64,000 nt of DNA, from assembly GCA_036172665.1 (NCBI GenBank), contig CM069871.1, positions 248,001 to 312,000 of the forward strand, in the 5' to 3' direction. Shown in pieces: positions 43,476-56,704 of this stretch (its first letter is position 1; each line of letters opens with the position of its first letter). The translations under genes were made by a program, and so were the position numbers. Under the pieces are notes generated by a model. That model made no database searches. It was not told where the DNA came from and worked only from the letters and a program-made list of their open reading frames with translations. Origin of the DNA: Prosopocoilus inquinatus. Its lineage: Eukaryota > Arthropoda > Insecta > Coleoptera > Lucanidae.

Positions 43476-44499
43476 ATGAGGGGGCTTTTAATACTCACGA
43501 CAGTTTTAGTTTCAGTCTTAGGTAAGTCCTTCAAGTTCCAGACTTTGTATTCCAAGCAATCTTTTGGACAGGCACTACTTACATCTTCTTACCTTCCACC
43601 ATACCATTTTGTTTTTCATTTAAAACCAAATTTAACAATTGCCTGAAACTTTCTTTTTCATTTTAGCTGCGCCACCCGCCAAGGTACTACCTCCGATAGT
43701 GGGTGGTGAAGCAATCGATATCAGAGAGGTGCCATACCAAGTGTCTTTTCAAATTTTCGGCACTCATGCCTGCGGGGCGGTTATTATTTCATCAAATTGG
43801 GTGGTAACCGCCGCTCATTGCGCCGTCTCGTAAGTGGCAGCAACTATTTGGATTGCCTTTGGATGAATCTTATTGTACTATTTTTTGAAGACTTCCCCCG
43901 AGTGTGGTGACTTTCCGCGCTGGTTCAAATTACCACGCAAGCGGCGGCCAAGTGGTTAGGGCGGCCAACATCATCCTCCATCCTGGGTATACCTCGTTTC
44001 CTACCAACAACGACATCGCGGTTGTTTCACTCCTGGATTCCTTCACGTTCTCCGATACCGTCAATGTGGTGCGACTTCCTCAACCAGGGCAAGACTGGGC
44101 GGACGGTGAACTGTCCCGGGTGAGTGGCTGGGGGTTCCTTTTCGAGGGAGCGGGTGCGTCATCGCCGGATTTGCAAGGTGTAGAAGTACCAATCGTTGGG
44201 TTTGATGAATGCACAGCTTACTTCTGGGCCGGCGCCATCACCGAGCAAATGTTATGCGCTGGATTTGCCGAAGGTGGACGCGATGCCTGCCAGGTAACTC
44301 CACTTACCCCCAACCCCACAATTAAATAATTCTTTTTTTTTTTTTTTGGCAGAATGATTCTGGTGGACCTTTGACTGTGAACGGCGTACTTGCCGGGATA
44401 GTATCGTGGGGGGTGGGATGCGCCCGGCCAGCTCTTCCTGGAGTTTACGCTCACGTTGGTGCTCTTCGAACTTTCATCTCAGAACAGACCGGTATTTAA
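43476..44499 (+). CDS. Trypsin-like protease with Asn193 and no basic activation residue (gene 12)
   Basis: Exons 43476..43521, 43667..43829, 43891..44293 and 44353..44499, 252 residues. Signal peptide [15 protein letters not shown]. Then [10 protein letters not shown] before IVGG26: Pro, not Arg/Lys, occupies the activation position, although a Lys lies five residues upstream of Ile26. Triad His66, Asp111 and Ser207 intact. Unlike genes 7 and 8 it keeps Asp201 at position 189 (GGRDACQ), Gly216 (SWGVG) and Gly226 (LPGVY), so the pocket is tryptic. Position 193 is Asn205 (NDSGGP) instead of Gly. In human mesotrypsin an Arg at 193 is known to confer resistance to protein inhibitors, so a similar role is possible here (inference). 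Exon 2 has 15 extra nt relative to genes 7 and 8. Confidence 0.9.
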
Positions 44500-45992
44500 G
44501 TAACTCTAATGTAAACGTAAAAATAAATAAATAAAATCTGATTGTATGTATTTTTCTGGTTTCACTTCGATTGGACTTGAAGTTGCTTCGTGTTTTGCAC
44601 TTGTATTCCTTGACTTTTAAGCGAATATCCTCAAATACTACTCCTCGATTGAAACCAAGCAAAATATTTTGGTAAGAATGAAGACCTTAAGGTCATTCAG
44701 TTTCATTAAACATTCCACAGCTTGGGCCCGAGGAGAAAGGTCTTAAGATGACGACATACCTAAAAAGACAGATTAATGCTAAACATCGGAGGCCCCAGAC
44801 CCCCAAAAAAAAGAGAAAGTGCTGGCAGGGTGCCAATATTTGACTAGAAAGTCAATAAAAGAACTATTTAGAGATAGATAAACAAAACAGTATGAAATTT
44901 CTGATGAAATGCATACGCAGAAATCAGTAGTTTAGATAAAAAGCTAAGGAATTTAAGTTGGAGGAGGCACTATTGTGGATCTTAATGGATGATTCCAACA
45001 CAATTACCTTGGAGGACATCGTCCGAAGAGTCTTCAAAACTTCAATAAAAAAATGGTTCTGCTTAAACACTATCTGGACCTTATCATCATAATTTAGTGT
45101 CTTGGATCACGATAATGTTCAATGGAAAGGAATATGGGATCTCCTACTCCTTTTCATGCTACAGATCTTAACGCCTTATCTTTCTTTCACCTTCTCATAC
45201 ATTCAAATTCAAAGCAAAATCTTATAAGAATGATGACCTCACCTCATAGAGTGAAAACCTTAATGTCTTGAAGCTCCAATATTAATTATAATTAATTATG
45301 GATTCCATACCTTTGGTCTGCCTGTGGTCTTAATTTTAGTGTCTGCAAGACATAATATGTATGAGTGCTTCTGTTCTGCCTTTTTTTTTATTTTCAAACG
45401 GTTTATACCTTCACCTTCAATTCTAAAATTCTCTAATGCTATGGGTTGCAATACTCTGAGATTCTTCTATCTTCTTACAGGATAGAAATGGCAGGAAGTC
45501 AAGGTCTTCAATGCTCAATTTGAATCAGCTTAAGATCTTCCGTTGGGATCTTCATTTGGTATTCTTTACGAGTTCAGGTTGACAAGGTAGCGACTCTTCT
45601 ACAACCTCAACCATTCCTAGCCTTCTTCTGTTTCACTCTTAACCTTAACCTTAGCTTTCACTGCTTCGTTTTCATAAGACATCCTCGTGAAAACTCAGGT
45701 ATATGTCACGTTCCCTTTTTCTTCAAAACTTCTTTTTACCTTTTCATAATTTATTTTGTAATTGTTCATCCTTTCTTTTGCATCAATTGAAATTAGTGCT
45801 CAATAAATTCATTGTAACGCACGAGGGATTTTATTTGTTGTAGTACAGTTTCTGAGTTCAAGAAGCGCCCTTCGAAAGAATTTGAAAGAGTTAGTAATTA
45901 GCGAAATAAGCGAAGAAGGGGAAGAAGTTCCGGAATTTCAAAAAGAAAAACAAAAAATCTTTTTCGTAAACTTTTATTGCTTACTTCTTCTT
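44500..45992. other. Intergenic, no gene
   Basis: AT-rich unique sequence with no domain-like frame. A polyadenylation-type AATAAA lies just after gene 12 (near 44522). I recognise nothing else. Confidence 0.6.
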
Positions 45993-47413
<1,421 letters not shown>

Positions 47414-47466
47414 TTTGCTGTTCGATATTAGGTGAATACTAAGAAAAATTTCGTCGATTTGTCCCG

Positions 47467-47503
47467 TTTTATACCAAAAGTAAAAGTTTATCTGTACAGA
47501 TAA
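47467..47503 (-). promoter_or_regulatory. Gene 13 promoter: TATA box and GATA motifs
   Basis: TATAAAA at 47473-47467 on the minus strand; TTATCT 47488-47493 and AGATAA 47498-47503. Confidence 0.6.
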
Positions 47504-47509
47504 AACCTG

Positions 47510-50500
47510 TTGACCCAAATTTGGACGGTTGTGCTCTTCGAATGTTGTAATTTCGGCCGACACTTCTAGTAGGTACGCAAAGTATACTTGATTGTTTCGG
47601 CGTTTACTCAGTTCTTCAAAAGTCACCCAATTATTTTCGATAAAGAAAATTACATCAAATGATTTTGTTTGTACAGTTTTAATTTATTTTTGGTGACATT
47701 CCTAAAGAGCCCAACGTCTCTTGCAAATAATGACTTCCGTCCTGTGAGGAACGCACTTTTAGGATACAGGAAAGAGAGAGAAGACACTTTGCTGACTTCA
47801 CACCTAGAACTCTTAAATATGCAAAAACTGTTTTGAAAGTTATCGTCATCAATGCTGGGGGGGCGGAGGGCGGGCATACTCCATAACACTTTTTACAATT
47901 CCCTATCTCTGGAATCTTTCTTGATACACAGAAATACGATTAAATTGATTACCAAAAAAAAAATAAAGAGTTGTACCTTCATTCGCGAAATTATTTACAA
48001 ACCGAGGAAAGTGACCGATTAAATTTTTAACAAAAAAATAAGATTATAATTAAATAAAATTTCAATGAGGAACGGAACGCGGAAGTATATTCCATTTTTT
48101 CTTGATGGTTGAATTTGTACAGGTTGGTATAACGTGTTACATAACTAACAGACGACAAGAAATATCAAAGTTGAGCCCAATCGTTACGAACTAGTTGCTG
48201 TTTTAATAAAATTTAAAAAATAACAGAATTAACTAATAGAAGAACGACTTATTGTAACAACTTCGCGTTTACCTCCCATCAAAAAAAAAAAAAAAAATAG
48301 TATATAGGTCAGGGAAAACTGCACTAGAAGAGCTTACTTTTCGTCTGCTGCCTGAGTTCTTATAGTATTTTCTTTTCCTTAAATTCATATGAAAGTGGGG
48401 ACATCAGATGATACGTTTTCTGTGCATAAAAAATCCTTAATCGAGTGCATAATTAGGTGCAATGTTGCACGTTCTTCTCTGTTCCGCGTCGTGTGCACAA
48501 TTTTTGAAAATTCTGCCGACGCTACTTTATTCTGACCTTGCATCGTTGCATCTCTACGTATTGAATATTCGGACATTTACATCTCTCTCTCTTTCTCTCT
48601 CGCTCTCTGTAATTTCGAAACCTCACAAATAGATAGTGCTTTTTGCTTGTTCGCCGATTTTTAATTTATTACTTTCGTGATTGAATCGTTTTTCTGTGAT
48701 GTAAGCACGCAAATAAAAACTCGTTTTCGTAAAAATCAAAAAACTGACACATTCGCGTTTCTAAATAAATAATGTAATGCGATGTATTGCGATGTATTTG
48801 AATGTAACTTGCGCGAATATTCGTTTCTAGAAGTCAAAATTGCCAGTAGTTGGCACTTTGAGGTTCGTTGTAGTATAAAACCGGCTGTCGATTTTATTTA
48901 AGCAGGTTTGAACCTGTAAATTTGGTAACAACACCAAATTTACATTTTTTTTTCTTGTTTCGCCGATTTTTAATTTAATGCTTTTGTAACTGAATCGTTT
49001 TATTTTGTAATATAAAAATCGTAAAACGAGCACATTTGTGCTTCTAAGTAAATAATGTAATGCGTTGTACTTCGATGTAGCGAATATTCTTGTTCCTAAC
49101 TGGATCAAAAATCAGAATTATCCCCTTATTACGAGGTTCTATAATCTGGCGCTAGCTTTACATTACAGCGGGAAATATGTTTCAAAAAATGTTAAATCAA
49201 GTTCTGAATTGTCATTATCTATTAAATCATACGCACATTCTTATTTTAAAAAATGTAAATACATACATACAATACGAGACCACTTCAGGTGGTATTAACG
49301 GCATCCTGTTTGTTTACTGTTTTATCAGATGAGTGCGAAAGATAGTATTATAATGAAATAAAATAATAATTCCCGAAGATGTCCATGTCATCTTGAAACA
49401 GAAAAGTTTTTTTATTATTTTTCCTTTAAATGTTTAGATGAGTTGATGAAGAATTCTCTAAAAACTTATATGAATCATCCCGAAAATATTCTGTTTTCTG
49501 CTTAACTAACTATTGCAAAATATCTATTCGCTTTTTTGCTTCTTTAATCGACGCAGGCGACTTTAAAATACGTATTTTGATCCGTACTGATACTTTGGCA
49601 AAAAGTATTTAGATGAAAACAAATCGCAATACTTATAAAAATGCAAAAAGAAAATTATCATGATGATTCAAGTTCGGTCTTGATGGACGTTACGGTATTT
49701 TTTTTTAGCAAATATTTCGATAGGCACATGAAATTAATAAATTCTTGCAGTGGCGGCTCGTGAAGATTTACTGCGTCTAGGCAACAAGTGCAAGCAAAAC
49801 AGAAAGCTGGGTGCCTTTTTAAAATAAATTGCACGTCCTGTTGGTTCCATTTTGTTGAAGTCTTTCAATGAACTACACACGCAGTAGCTAAATAATTAAT
49901 ACTAATTAATGACACTGCGTTTACGAAACTTTTAAGCGGTATTATCGGTTGCGCAGGGAATCAATAAATAGATCTTTATCACACAAGTCAAAAAACGAAG
50001 GCTCATTGATAACAACGACGGTCGGTATATTGCAACAATACATTGCGTTAGTAATCATTATCAGATTAGCGTTTCTCAGAGTACATTTCAAACCTGAACA
50101 GAAAGCATAAAACACACTCCAACGCATTTCGTACGTCATTTACTTCATTTGTTTCTGTTTTTCATTTTAAGCATCAAACGGCTTTACTTCGATCACGTGG
50201 GTTTCAGTCACTTATGAAGGCCTTGTAGAAACTACGCAGCTTAAGTTAACAAAGAACTTAGTTGACGAAAAGAAATAATTCACATATACACTGTCGAAGA
50301 AATACAATAAGTATCAAACACGTTAAGAGCTTTCTCTCTTAAATCAACAGTGAAAGTAAAAAAGAGATGCCAGTTTAAAAAAAAGATACTCTGATTATTA
50401 ACTTTAAATAATACGAAAACGCAAACTAGTGAGATGATGACGAGACTTTTGTGGCTTCGTACTTTCTATATATGAGCGAAGGAAAGAGAGCGAAAGAAAG

Positions 50501-51602
50501 TCGATATGTGGTAGAGAAAATTTACAGAAAACACATAGAAAGTGTACATTAAAATATTTACAGATTGAAAGATCAAAGAGAAAAAAATTGAAGGCCAATC
50601 AACTAATCACCAACAAGTCGAACAGTCAGTGTTGGTGTGCGGGTTCGGCATGCTTAGAAAAAGTGCCAAATTGAAGGAAGACGAAGTGAAAGAAACTAGG
50701 AAGAAGGAACAAGAAGAAGTAACGAATATGATGGATTTAGAAAGTCGAACTGTAAAGAATCAGAAATCGAGAAGAAACGCAAGAAATGACGAGAAGTTTG
50801 AACGAGAAAATATTTCCAAATTAGAAAGAGCCAAAAATTAGGGAAAACGAAATTGAAAATTGAAGAATTGAAGATAAACAATTCAAGAAGGAAAACAAAG
50901 CATTGAAGAAGTGTTTAAATAAGACGACGAAAAGACCAAAAATGAAGAAAGGCAAATACAGAGATGTACGAAAAGGAAAAAAATATTTAGAAGAAATAGC
51001 GAATAAATTAAAGCGCCTTAATTAAACCTAACACATTAGTCAAAGCGTCAGAGCTAAGGTATTCCAGATTAAAATCAAATATGACATTGCTAATGTATAA
51101 TAGGAACTAAATTAGATAGAAAACAAACTAGGCTCAGAAGTAAAAAAAAGGAGAAAAACTGAGGAAGAATGAAAGGAGAGAACTTAGAAAAGGAAGAAAC
51201 AGGGTAATAAGTAACGAAAAATAGCTTACTGAGCAGGTCAAGAGCAAACAATAATGAGACGAATCGAAATGCTTTGAAATGGTCCAGTTTTTTTCAAAAA
51301 CCAAAATAGGACAAAGTTTCACAAAAATAACAAAAAACCGACGCTTCGCGAATACTTTGGCTTAGTCTCGATAAAGATGAATGCAGATTAAGACGGATTA
51401 AAGATACTCACTCACACACTCTCAACAATGGAAATACGAAGAGAAGAAAGCAAGACCACAATGAAAAAAAGGCGTGGGAAGACCGGAACACGTTCAAGTC
51501 GCCACCATTTAAAACTATTTCATAAAATAACGCATGTATTATTTTTGTAAACTTTTAATAATACAGTTTGATCGCCTTGGAATAATCGGTTAAAATAATT
51601 TA
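47510..51602. other. 4-kb gene desert with transposon traces
   Basis: AT-rich. Contains a long A-run near 48280, a CT microsatellite near 48585-48606, two related segments at 48650-48830 and 48950-49100 (CGCCGATTTTTAATTTA), and a lone hAT-type terminus CAGTGGCGGCTCGTG at 49748. 50590-51010 is purine-rich; the frame at 50629-50841 is a Lys/Glu low-complexity stretch without homology that I can recognise. Confidence 0.55.
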
Positions 51603-54552
51603 TTAGAAATTAGTAACATTCTTAATGTAAGCACGAAGAGCAGCAACGTTGGAATACACTCCGGGATAACTGGGACGTGCACAGCCGTATCCCCACGACA
51701 CAACACCAATGAGCTTCCCATTGGCCACCAAAGGGCCGCCGGAATCACCCTGCGTGGGGGAAATACAGGAATATTTACACACCCAGGTATTTTTATTCAG
51801 AAATTGGATAGATTAGGGGCAAATAATAATAGAAAAAGATGAACAATAAAAACAAACTGAACGCACGTGAAAACAAAAACGGACGACAAAATAAAACAAA
51901 ACACGAACTATGTATAAAATGAAGCTAGAGGCGAATTACAAAATGCAACAAAAGTCAATTAAACAGACAAGAAAAGATCGTTGAAATTAAATAGTAATAA
52001 AAATCGAAAAAAAAATATCAAAGGGAAGGGTGGTGGAAGCGAGAAACTATAAAAGTGAACGTGAGATTGAAAAACAAAATAATCAATAAAATGAAGCAAC
52101 AAAAGACGATCAACAAAACAAAACAAAAATGGGAACAATAAAAATCAAAAATTTATCGAACGCAGAAATGAAAACGAAAGACGAAAATAACGAAACAAAA
52201 AACGACAAAACAATAAATTAAATAAAACGAATGTAGTAAAATTATTGGATTAAATGCAAACGCAGAACGAAAGATGAACAACAGAACAAAGCAAAACAAG
52301 AGACGGAACAACAAAACAAGAAAGAAACAAAAAAGTACAAAAAATCGATCGGATAAAATAAAAATAAAAAAAAAAAACGAAAAACTGAAAGTCGACTGCA
52401 GAATGAAACGAACAACAAACAGACCAAATAAAACAAAAGACGATCAATAAATTAAACAAAATCAAAATGAATATTAAAAAAAAATGAGAAGTACAAATGA
52501 GGAAAACGACGGCGGTGAAAACAAGGAAAAAGGGACTAACAAAAAAAAAAATGAAAATAGATCGATAAAATTGAAATAAAAGGTAAAAATGACAGTAAAA
52601 TGACATCCACCGATCGATTGTCTTTTGTTTCATTTGATTTTTTGGTTCGCTTCGTCTTCGTTTTGCGTTTGCGTTACCGACAAAGAATCAATGAAAAAAA
52701 CAGAAAGGAAAATAATGAATAAATACAAAAAAAAAGGAAAATCGATCCGCTCAAATAAAAATCAAAAGAAACAAAGAACAAGAAGCGAATAATGGAATTA
52801 ATTTAAAAATAATCAACAAAATAAAACAAAAGACGATCGACGAAGTTAAACAAAGACGAAATATTTATTTTAGGAAAAAACGACGTACGCAAATAAGGAA
52901 AAAATAACTAACGTTCGAGTAAAGCAAGCTGTAAGCAATAAAACAAAAGAAAATGAAAACGGATCGACAAAATTAAATTAAATTCAAGAGATTTATAAAA
53001 TGACGGCGATTGCCTTTTTTGTTTTGTGTCGTCGATGCGCTTTTGTTTTATCTTGCAGTTTCGTATTTTGTTTTTCGTTTGCAAATAATCAATGAAATTA
53101 AACAAAAAGGAAAAACAAAATCTGATTGACAGAGGATTGATGAAATTAAAAATAAGACTAAACAAATGCAAATGAGAAAGGAAAATCAAAATATTTGTAA
53201 ATGGAACTCTTTTATTGCGTTGATTATTTTTTGTTACGCTGGGCGATTCGCTTTTTGTTTTTAATTTGCATTATCGATAGAGAGAGGATCAATGAAATTA
53301 AACAAAAACAAAATACAATTGACAGAGGATTAAAACATAAGATAATATTAAACGAATGGAAAAAGAGAAGAACCAAATTAAAATAAAAACAAACAGCATT
53401 CAAAGGAAAGTTAGAAAAAACTAGGAGGAGTAAAAATGTTTAAACAAAGAAAATTATTTTTATTTCCCAGTAGATCCAAGGTTTTGTTTACGTCATTAGA
53501 CAGCGCTTTTCGTGAGCTTTACTTTGATGCTATCAACGAGGGGAATTCACCGTGCAGAAACACGTTAATTTGCGTTTAGGAAGTGCGGAAGTACTACGTA
53601 ACAATTTTTCTAGCCGTGCAATCGTGATGAAATTTGGTAGAATTATCTAGGATACCATACTGGACGTTTATACAAAGTTACAAAGTGATCCAATGGTTTA
53701 AACAAAAGTTAATCGAACTTAATTTTGACCGATGATTGGTTGACGCTCTATACATACCTATTCTTTGTGTATTATTTATTTTATAAAATCACCACCCTAG
53801 ATGTAAACGAAAATCCGAAAACACGATCGACTCACCTGACAGGCATCTTTTCCTCCTTCCGGCACACCTGCGCACACCATCCGATCGGAAACCTCCTCTT
53901 CACCATAAGCATCCCTGCAGGCTTCACGACTGACGACTGGTACCCGAACGCCTTGAAGCCTGGACGGGGAACCCCCTTGTTCTTTAAGGTTGCCCCATCC
54001 AGTGCAGTAGCTCACCGTTCCAGTCGCAACTTCTTCGCCCTCATTTGGAAGAGCGATGGGTGCTACGGCCCCGTTGAAAGTCAGTGGCTGGACGAATTCC
54101 AAAACGGAAACGTCGTAGTCGAGGGCTTCATCATTGTAACTGGGGTGAACATGAATCTTCTTTACGGATACGACTTTGCCCCCTGAACTCTTGAGGGATG
54201 AGCCGGCACGAACTTTCAAAAATACGGCGGGTACGCTGAGAAGATTTTCATCAAGAAGAATGGGATGCGCAAAGATGGGAGGGTAGGTACTCACTTTGCG
54301 GTGCAATGGGCGGCAGTTACTGCGAAACGTTCGGAAATGATTGAGCCTCCGCAGAAGTGGCGCCCGGCGACCTGCAGCGAGATCTGATAGGGGTAGTCTT
54401 CGATGGAGACGCTTTCTCCCCCGACGATTCTTCCATCGAGCGTCGGCAAACTCCCTGTGAAAAGTTAAAATCAAATTTTTTATTTGAATGGGGGGGGGGA
54501 ACTTACCGAACGCAGAGGAAACAAGGGTGGCCACCAACACGAAGCCAAGCAT
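51603..54552 (-). CDS. Trypsin-like serine protease (gene 14) with a 2.1-kb last intron
   Basis: Exons 54552..54507, 54454..54295, 54235..53836 and 51749..51603, 250 residues. Signal peptide [15 protein letters not shown]. Propeptide ending LDGR24, then IVGG. His65 in TAAHC, Asp110 in DYDVSV, Ser205 in GDSGGP. Asp189 (GGKDACQ), Gly216 and Gly226 give a trypsin pocket. The catalytic-Ser exon lies 2.1 kb from exon 3. I join them because phases match, both splice signals are present (CAG-GTGAG and TACGCAG-like acceptor at 51750), exon 4 has the family's 147-nt length, no other exon 3 or exon 4 lies nearby, and the residues fit. If the intron is misjudged, exons 1-3 would read into a stop shortly after 53836. 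Confidence 0.85.
51750..53835. repeat. Long intron 3 of gene 14, A-rich degenerate repeats
   Basis: Filled with loosely repeated A-rich motifs such as ACAAAAGACGATCAACAAAA (near 52091, 52434 and 52830) and their complements (near 52618). The same motif is spread elsewhere in the window. 53450-53680 is a less biased unique stretch. Reading frames here, for example 52250-52633, are Phe/Ser-rich by-products. Confidence 0.6.
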
Positions 54553-54596
54553 TTTGGTATAATGAAACGATCGTCGTCGTGCGCCGTTTCCCTTTT

Positions 54597-54651
54597 ATTT
54601 ATAATCATCGATCAATTGCGTATTGCATTTTTTTTTTGGAAGTTGTTATCT
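54597..54651 (-). promoter_or_regulatory. Gene 14 promoter: TATA box and GATA motif
   Basis: TATAAAT at 54603-54597 on the minus strand; GTTATCT (AGATAAC on the minus strand) at 54645-54651. Confidence 0.55.
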
Positions 54652-54659
54652 TTGAGAGG

Positions 54660-56376
54660 GTGATTTAAAGTAATGTCGATATTTATGTCGCGTGCAATCA
54701 AAGAAAAAAGCAAAATAAAAGTGAATAATTGTGTGGCTTATAATTGTACCAACTCTTCAGGCCAAATTGACCGATGACTTTTGAAAATATTTAAAAAGTA
54801 CATGTACAGACGGTAAAATCAGTGTTGCCAGATAAGTTTTTGAGTTTTTCCCTCCTCAAAATACTGAATTTAAAACAGGGAACAAAAATTGATCGATTAG
54901 AAAAGTGATGGAATTGACTGCAAGTTCAATACTCTCATTAATGTACACTATAAAGAGAAGCGGTCCCAAGATTGTTCCTGGTGGCACGTCATGTTTACTC
55001 CCTTAAATGAAATAAAAAAAAATCGAGAAATATGCGAGAGACATTTGCCTTTCTTCAGTTTTTTTTTTTTTTTTAATAACTGCGTATTTTTTTATTTCTA
55101 TTCATTTGAAATATGTGTTCCATTGTCCTCACGGATGGCAAAAATTTGAGGAAAACCAACAAATAATGATCGCGTTAGATAAAATAATCGTCAAAACAAG
55201 TGAAGCTCGAGGTCCTTTTGTGTCTCCTGTGTACAGGCCTTAAAATTTAGCGCGATTTTCGTAAAAGGTCTTTTTAATTTATCTTTTAAAGTACGTTTTG
55301 AGTAGGTTTTTCTGGCGGCGGTCGCTCACCCTGTACAATGAATACGTCCACTTCACGAAAATTGATGAAAATAAAGTTGTCTGTATTGAGTAGGGCATCA
55401 CTTATTTGTCACTTACTTATACGTTATAAAAAGGCAAATCTCCTCCTGAGAAACCTTATCTCAAGAATCGAAATTGAAATTCACAACTTGACAGATTAAC
55501 ATCTCAAAGAAAGTCCGTCCAAATATCGATATTTAGCCCCACGAGGAATAAAGCCAACAAACTTATCTAAAATTGAAAATCAAATTTATAATTTAAACTG
55601 ACCGTTGCAAATAATATAGGTTGAAATATTGTTAAATATCGTAACAGAAAGAGGTGATGGTGATGACTTATCCGAGCTGAAATATCCAAATACTTGAGTG
55701 ACATCGGCTACAGCAAATTGTGACTCACACTGTACTGAACAACCCATCAACACCCAATCACGCCCTAACCAAGATCTTGAGATCTGAAGCTTGTTCCGGA
55801 ACACCCGCCTAGTGTTATATAAACTAAATCGAACATCTGGATATTCCCGCTGAAATTAGGTCACTCAAATCATATAAAGATGAAAATATTCTATGAAGTG
55901 GTGAACCTTTACGAACGTTTGTTTTTAATTTGGAAAAAAATGTAAGAATTTCGAACTCTGCGGCAAATTACATGAAGGTTTTTCTCTCTCTTTCTCTCTA
56001 AAAATTAAGAAAATTGGTTAAAACCTCCCTTGAGTACGCGAATTGGTACGCTACGCTACCACCGCCGACGCTTTAATTTAACAAAAAAAAAAATGGATAA
56101 CAGGCATATTTAAGAAAGACGAAAGTTGGATTTGAAATTCTAAATCTAATTACTCAGTTTTAATTGATTTAATTTACGAGAGGCTCGTGAACTTGGCTCG
56201 GAGAGTATACATGCATTAACATCCGAATAATTAACAATATAAATCTAACTAACAAGAAATAAAAATACGAAGAAAGTATTAAAAAAGGAATAAAAATACA
56301 GATAGAAAAATAACAAAAGAATATAAAAAAATATAATGACCTGGGATTATAAGAGGAGGATCTTAGATTTTCATAT
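54660..56376. other. Intergenic, no gene
   Basis: AT-rich unique sequence with poly-T near 55060 and a CT microsatellite near 55985. The frame at 55586-55804 has no recognisable features. Confidence 0.55.
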
Positions 56377-56700
56377 TGTGGCGAGCCACTCAGCACTACG
56401 TCAGATTGAAGGCGTCAAGAAGTCGGTTCGTTATTATGCGTCATTGGCCGTCACGCCACCATCGAACAAACTCGAATTTTCCAGCGTTGGAATGAACGAG
56501 AAGGCAGCAAAGGATATAAAATCGGCCGGGGTGGACTCAGCAGTCAGTCGAATTCTAACAGCGATCGTCGAAGTTAGATTTAGTGTGTAAATAAATTGTT
56601 ACAAATAAATTAGTTTGTAAGCGTTATTAAATTACGGTTAAGTTTTTACCGAGTGTTTTATTCGTTTAAATAAATTAATTTAAACCCTAGAAACGTAACA
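56377..56700 (+). mobile_element. Solo LTR of a gypsy-like retrotransposon
   Basis: The 324-bp unit begins TGTGGCGAGCCACTC and ends ACGTAACA, with the TG...CA borders of an LTR. It is flanked by ATAT on both sides (56373-56376 and 56701-56704), a 4-bp target duplication. Inside are a TATA box (GATATAAAATC near 56513), an initiator-like CAGTCAG near 56540, and AATAAA signals after 56589. No internal retroelement genes follow, so it is a solo LTR left by recombination. The 84-codon frame at 56336-56590 is not a gene. Orientation is inferred from the TATA/polyA order. Confidence 0.8.
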
Positions 56701-56704
56701 ATAT

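Larger units (their letters stand above)
38031..43731. repeat. Large tandem duplication, block B (gene 11 plus start of gene 12)
   Basis: Counterpart of 32798-38030; the block ends inside exon 2 of gene 12 at the same codon where pseudogene 10 is cut. It contains an extra segment at about 38657-39131. Confidence 0.75.

Noticed and set aside
50629..50841. Coiled-coil-like Lys/Glu frame
   Set aside because: Low-complexity purine-rich DNA with short length and no neighbouring exons.
53725..54186. 153-codon plus-strand frame opposite gene 14
   Set aside because: Antisense shadow of exon 3 of gene 14; no recognisable features of its own.
56336..56590. 84-codon plus-strand frame that looks protein-like
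   Set aside because: It lies across the left border of a solo LTR whose TATA box and polyA signals fall in the same stretch.
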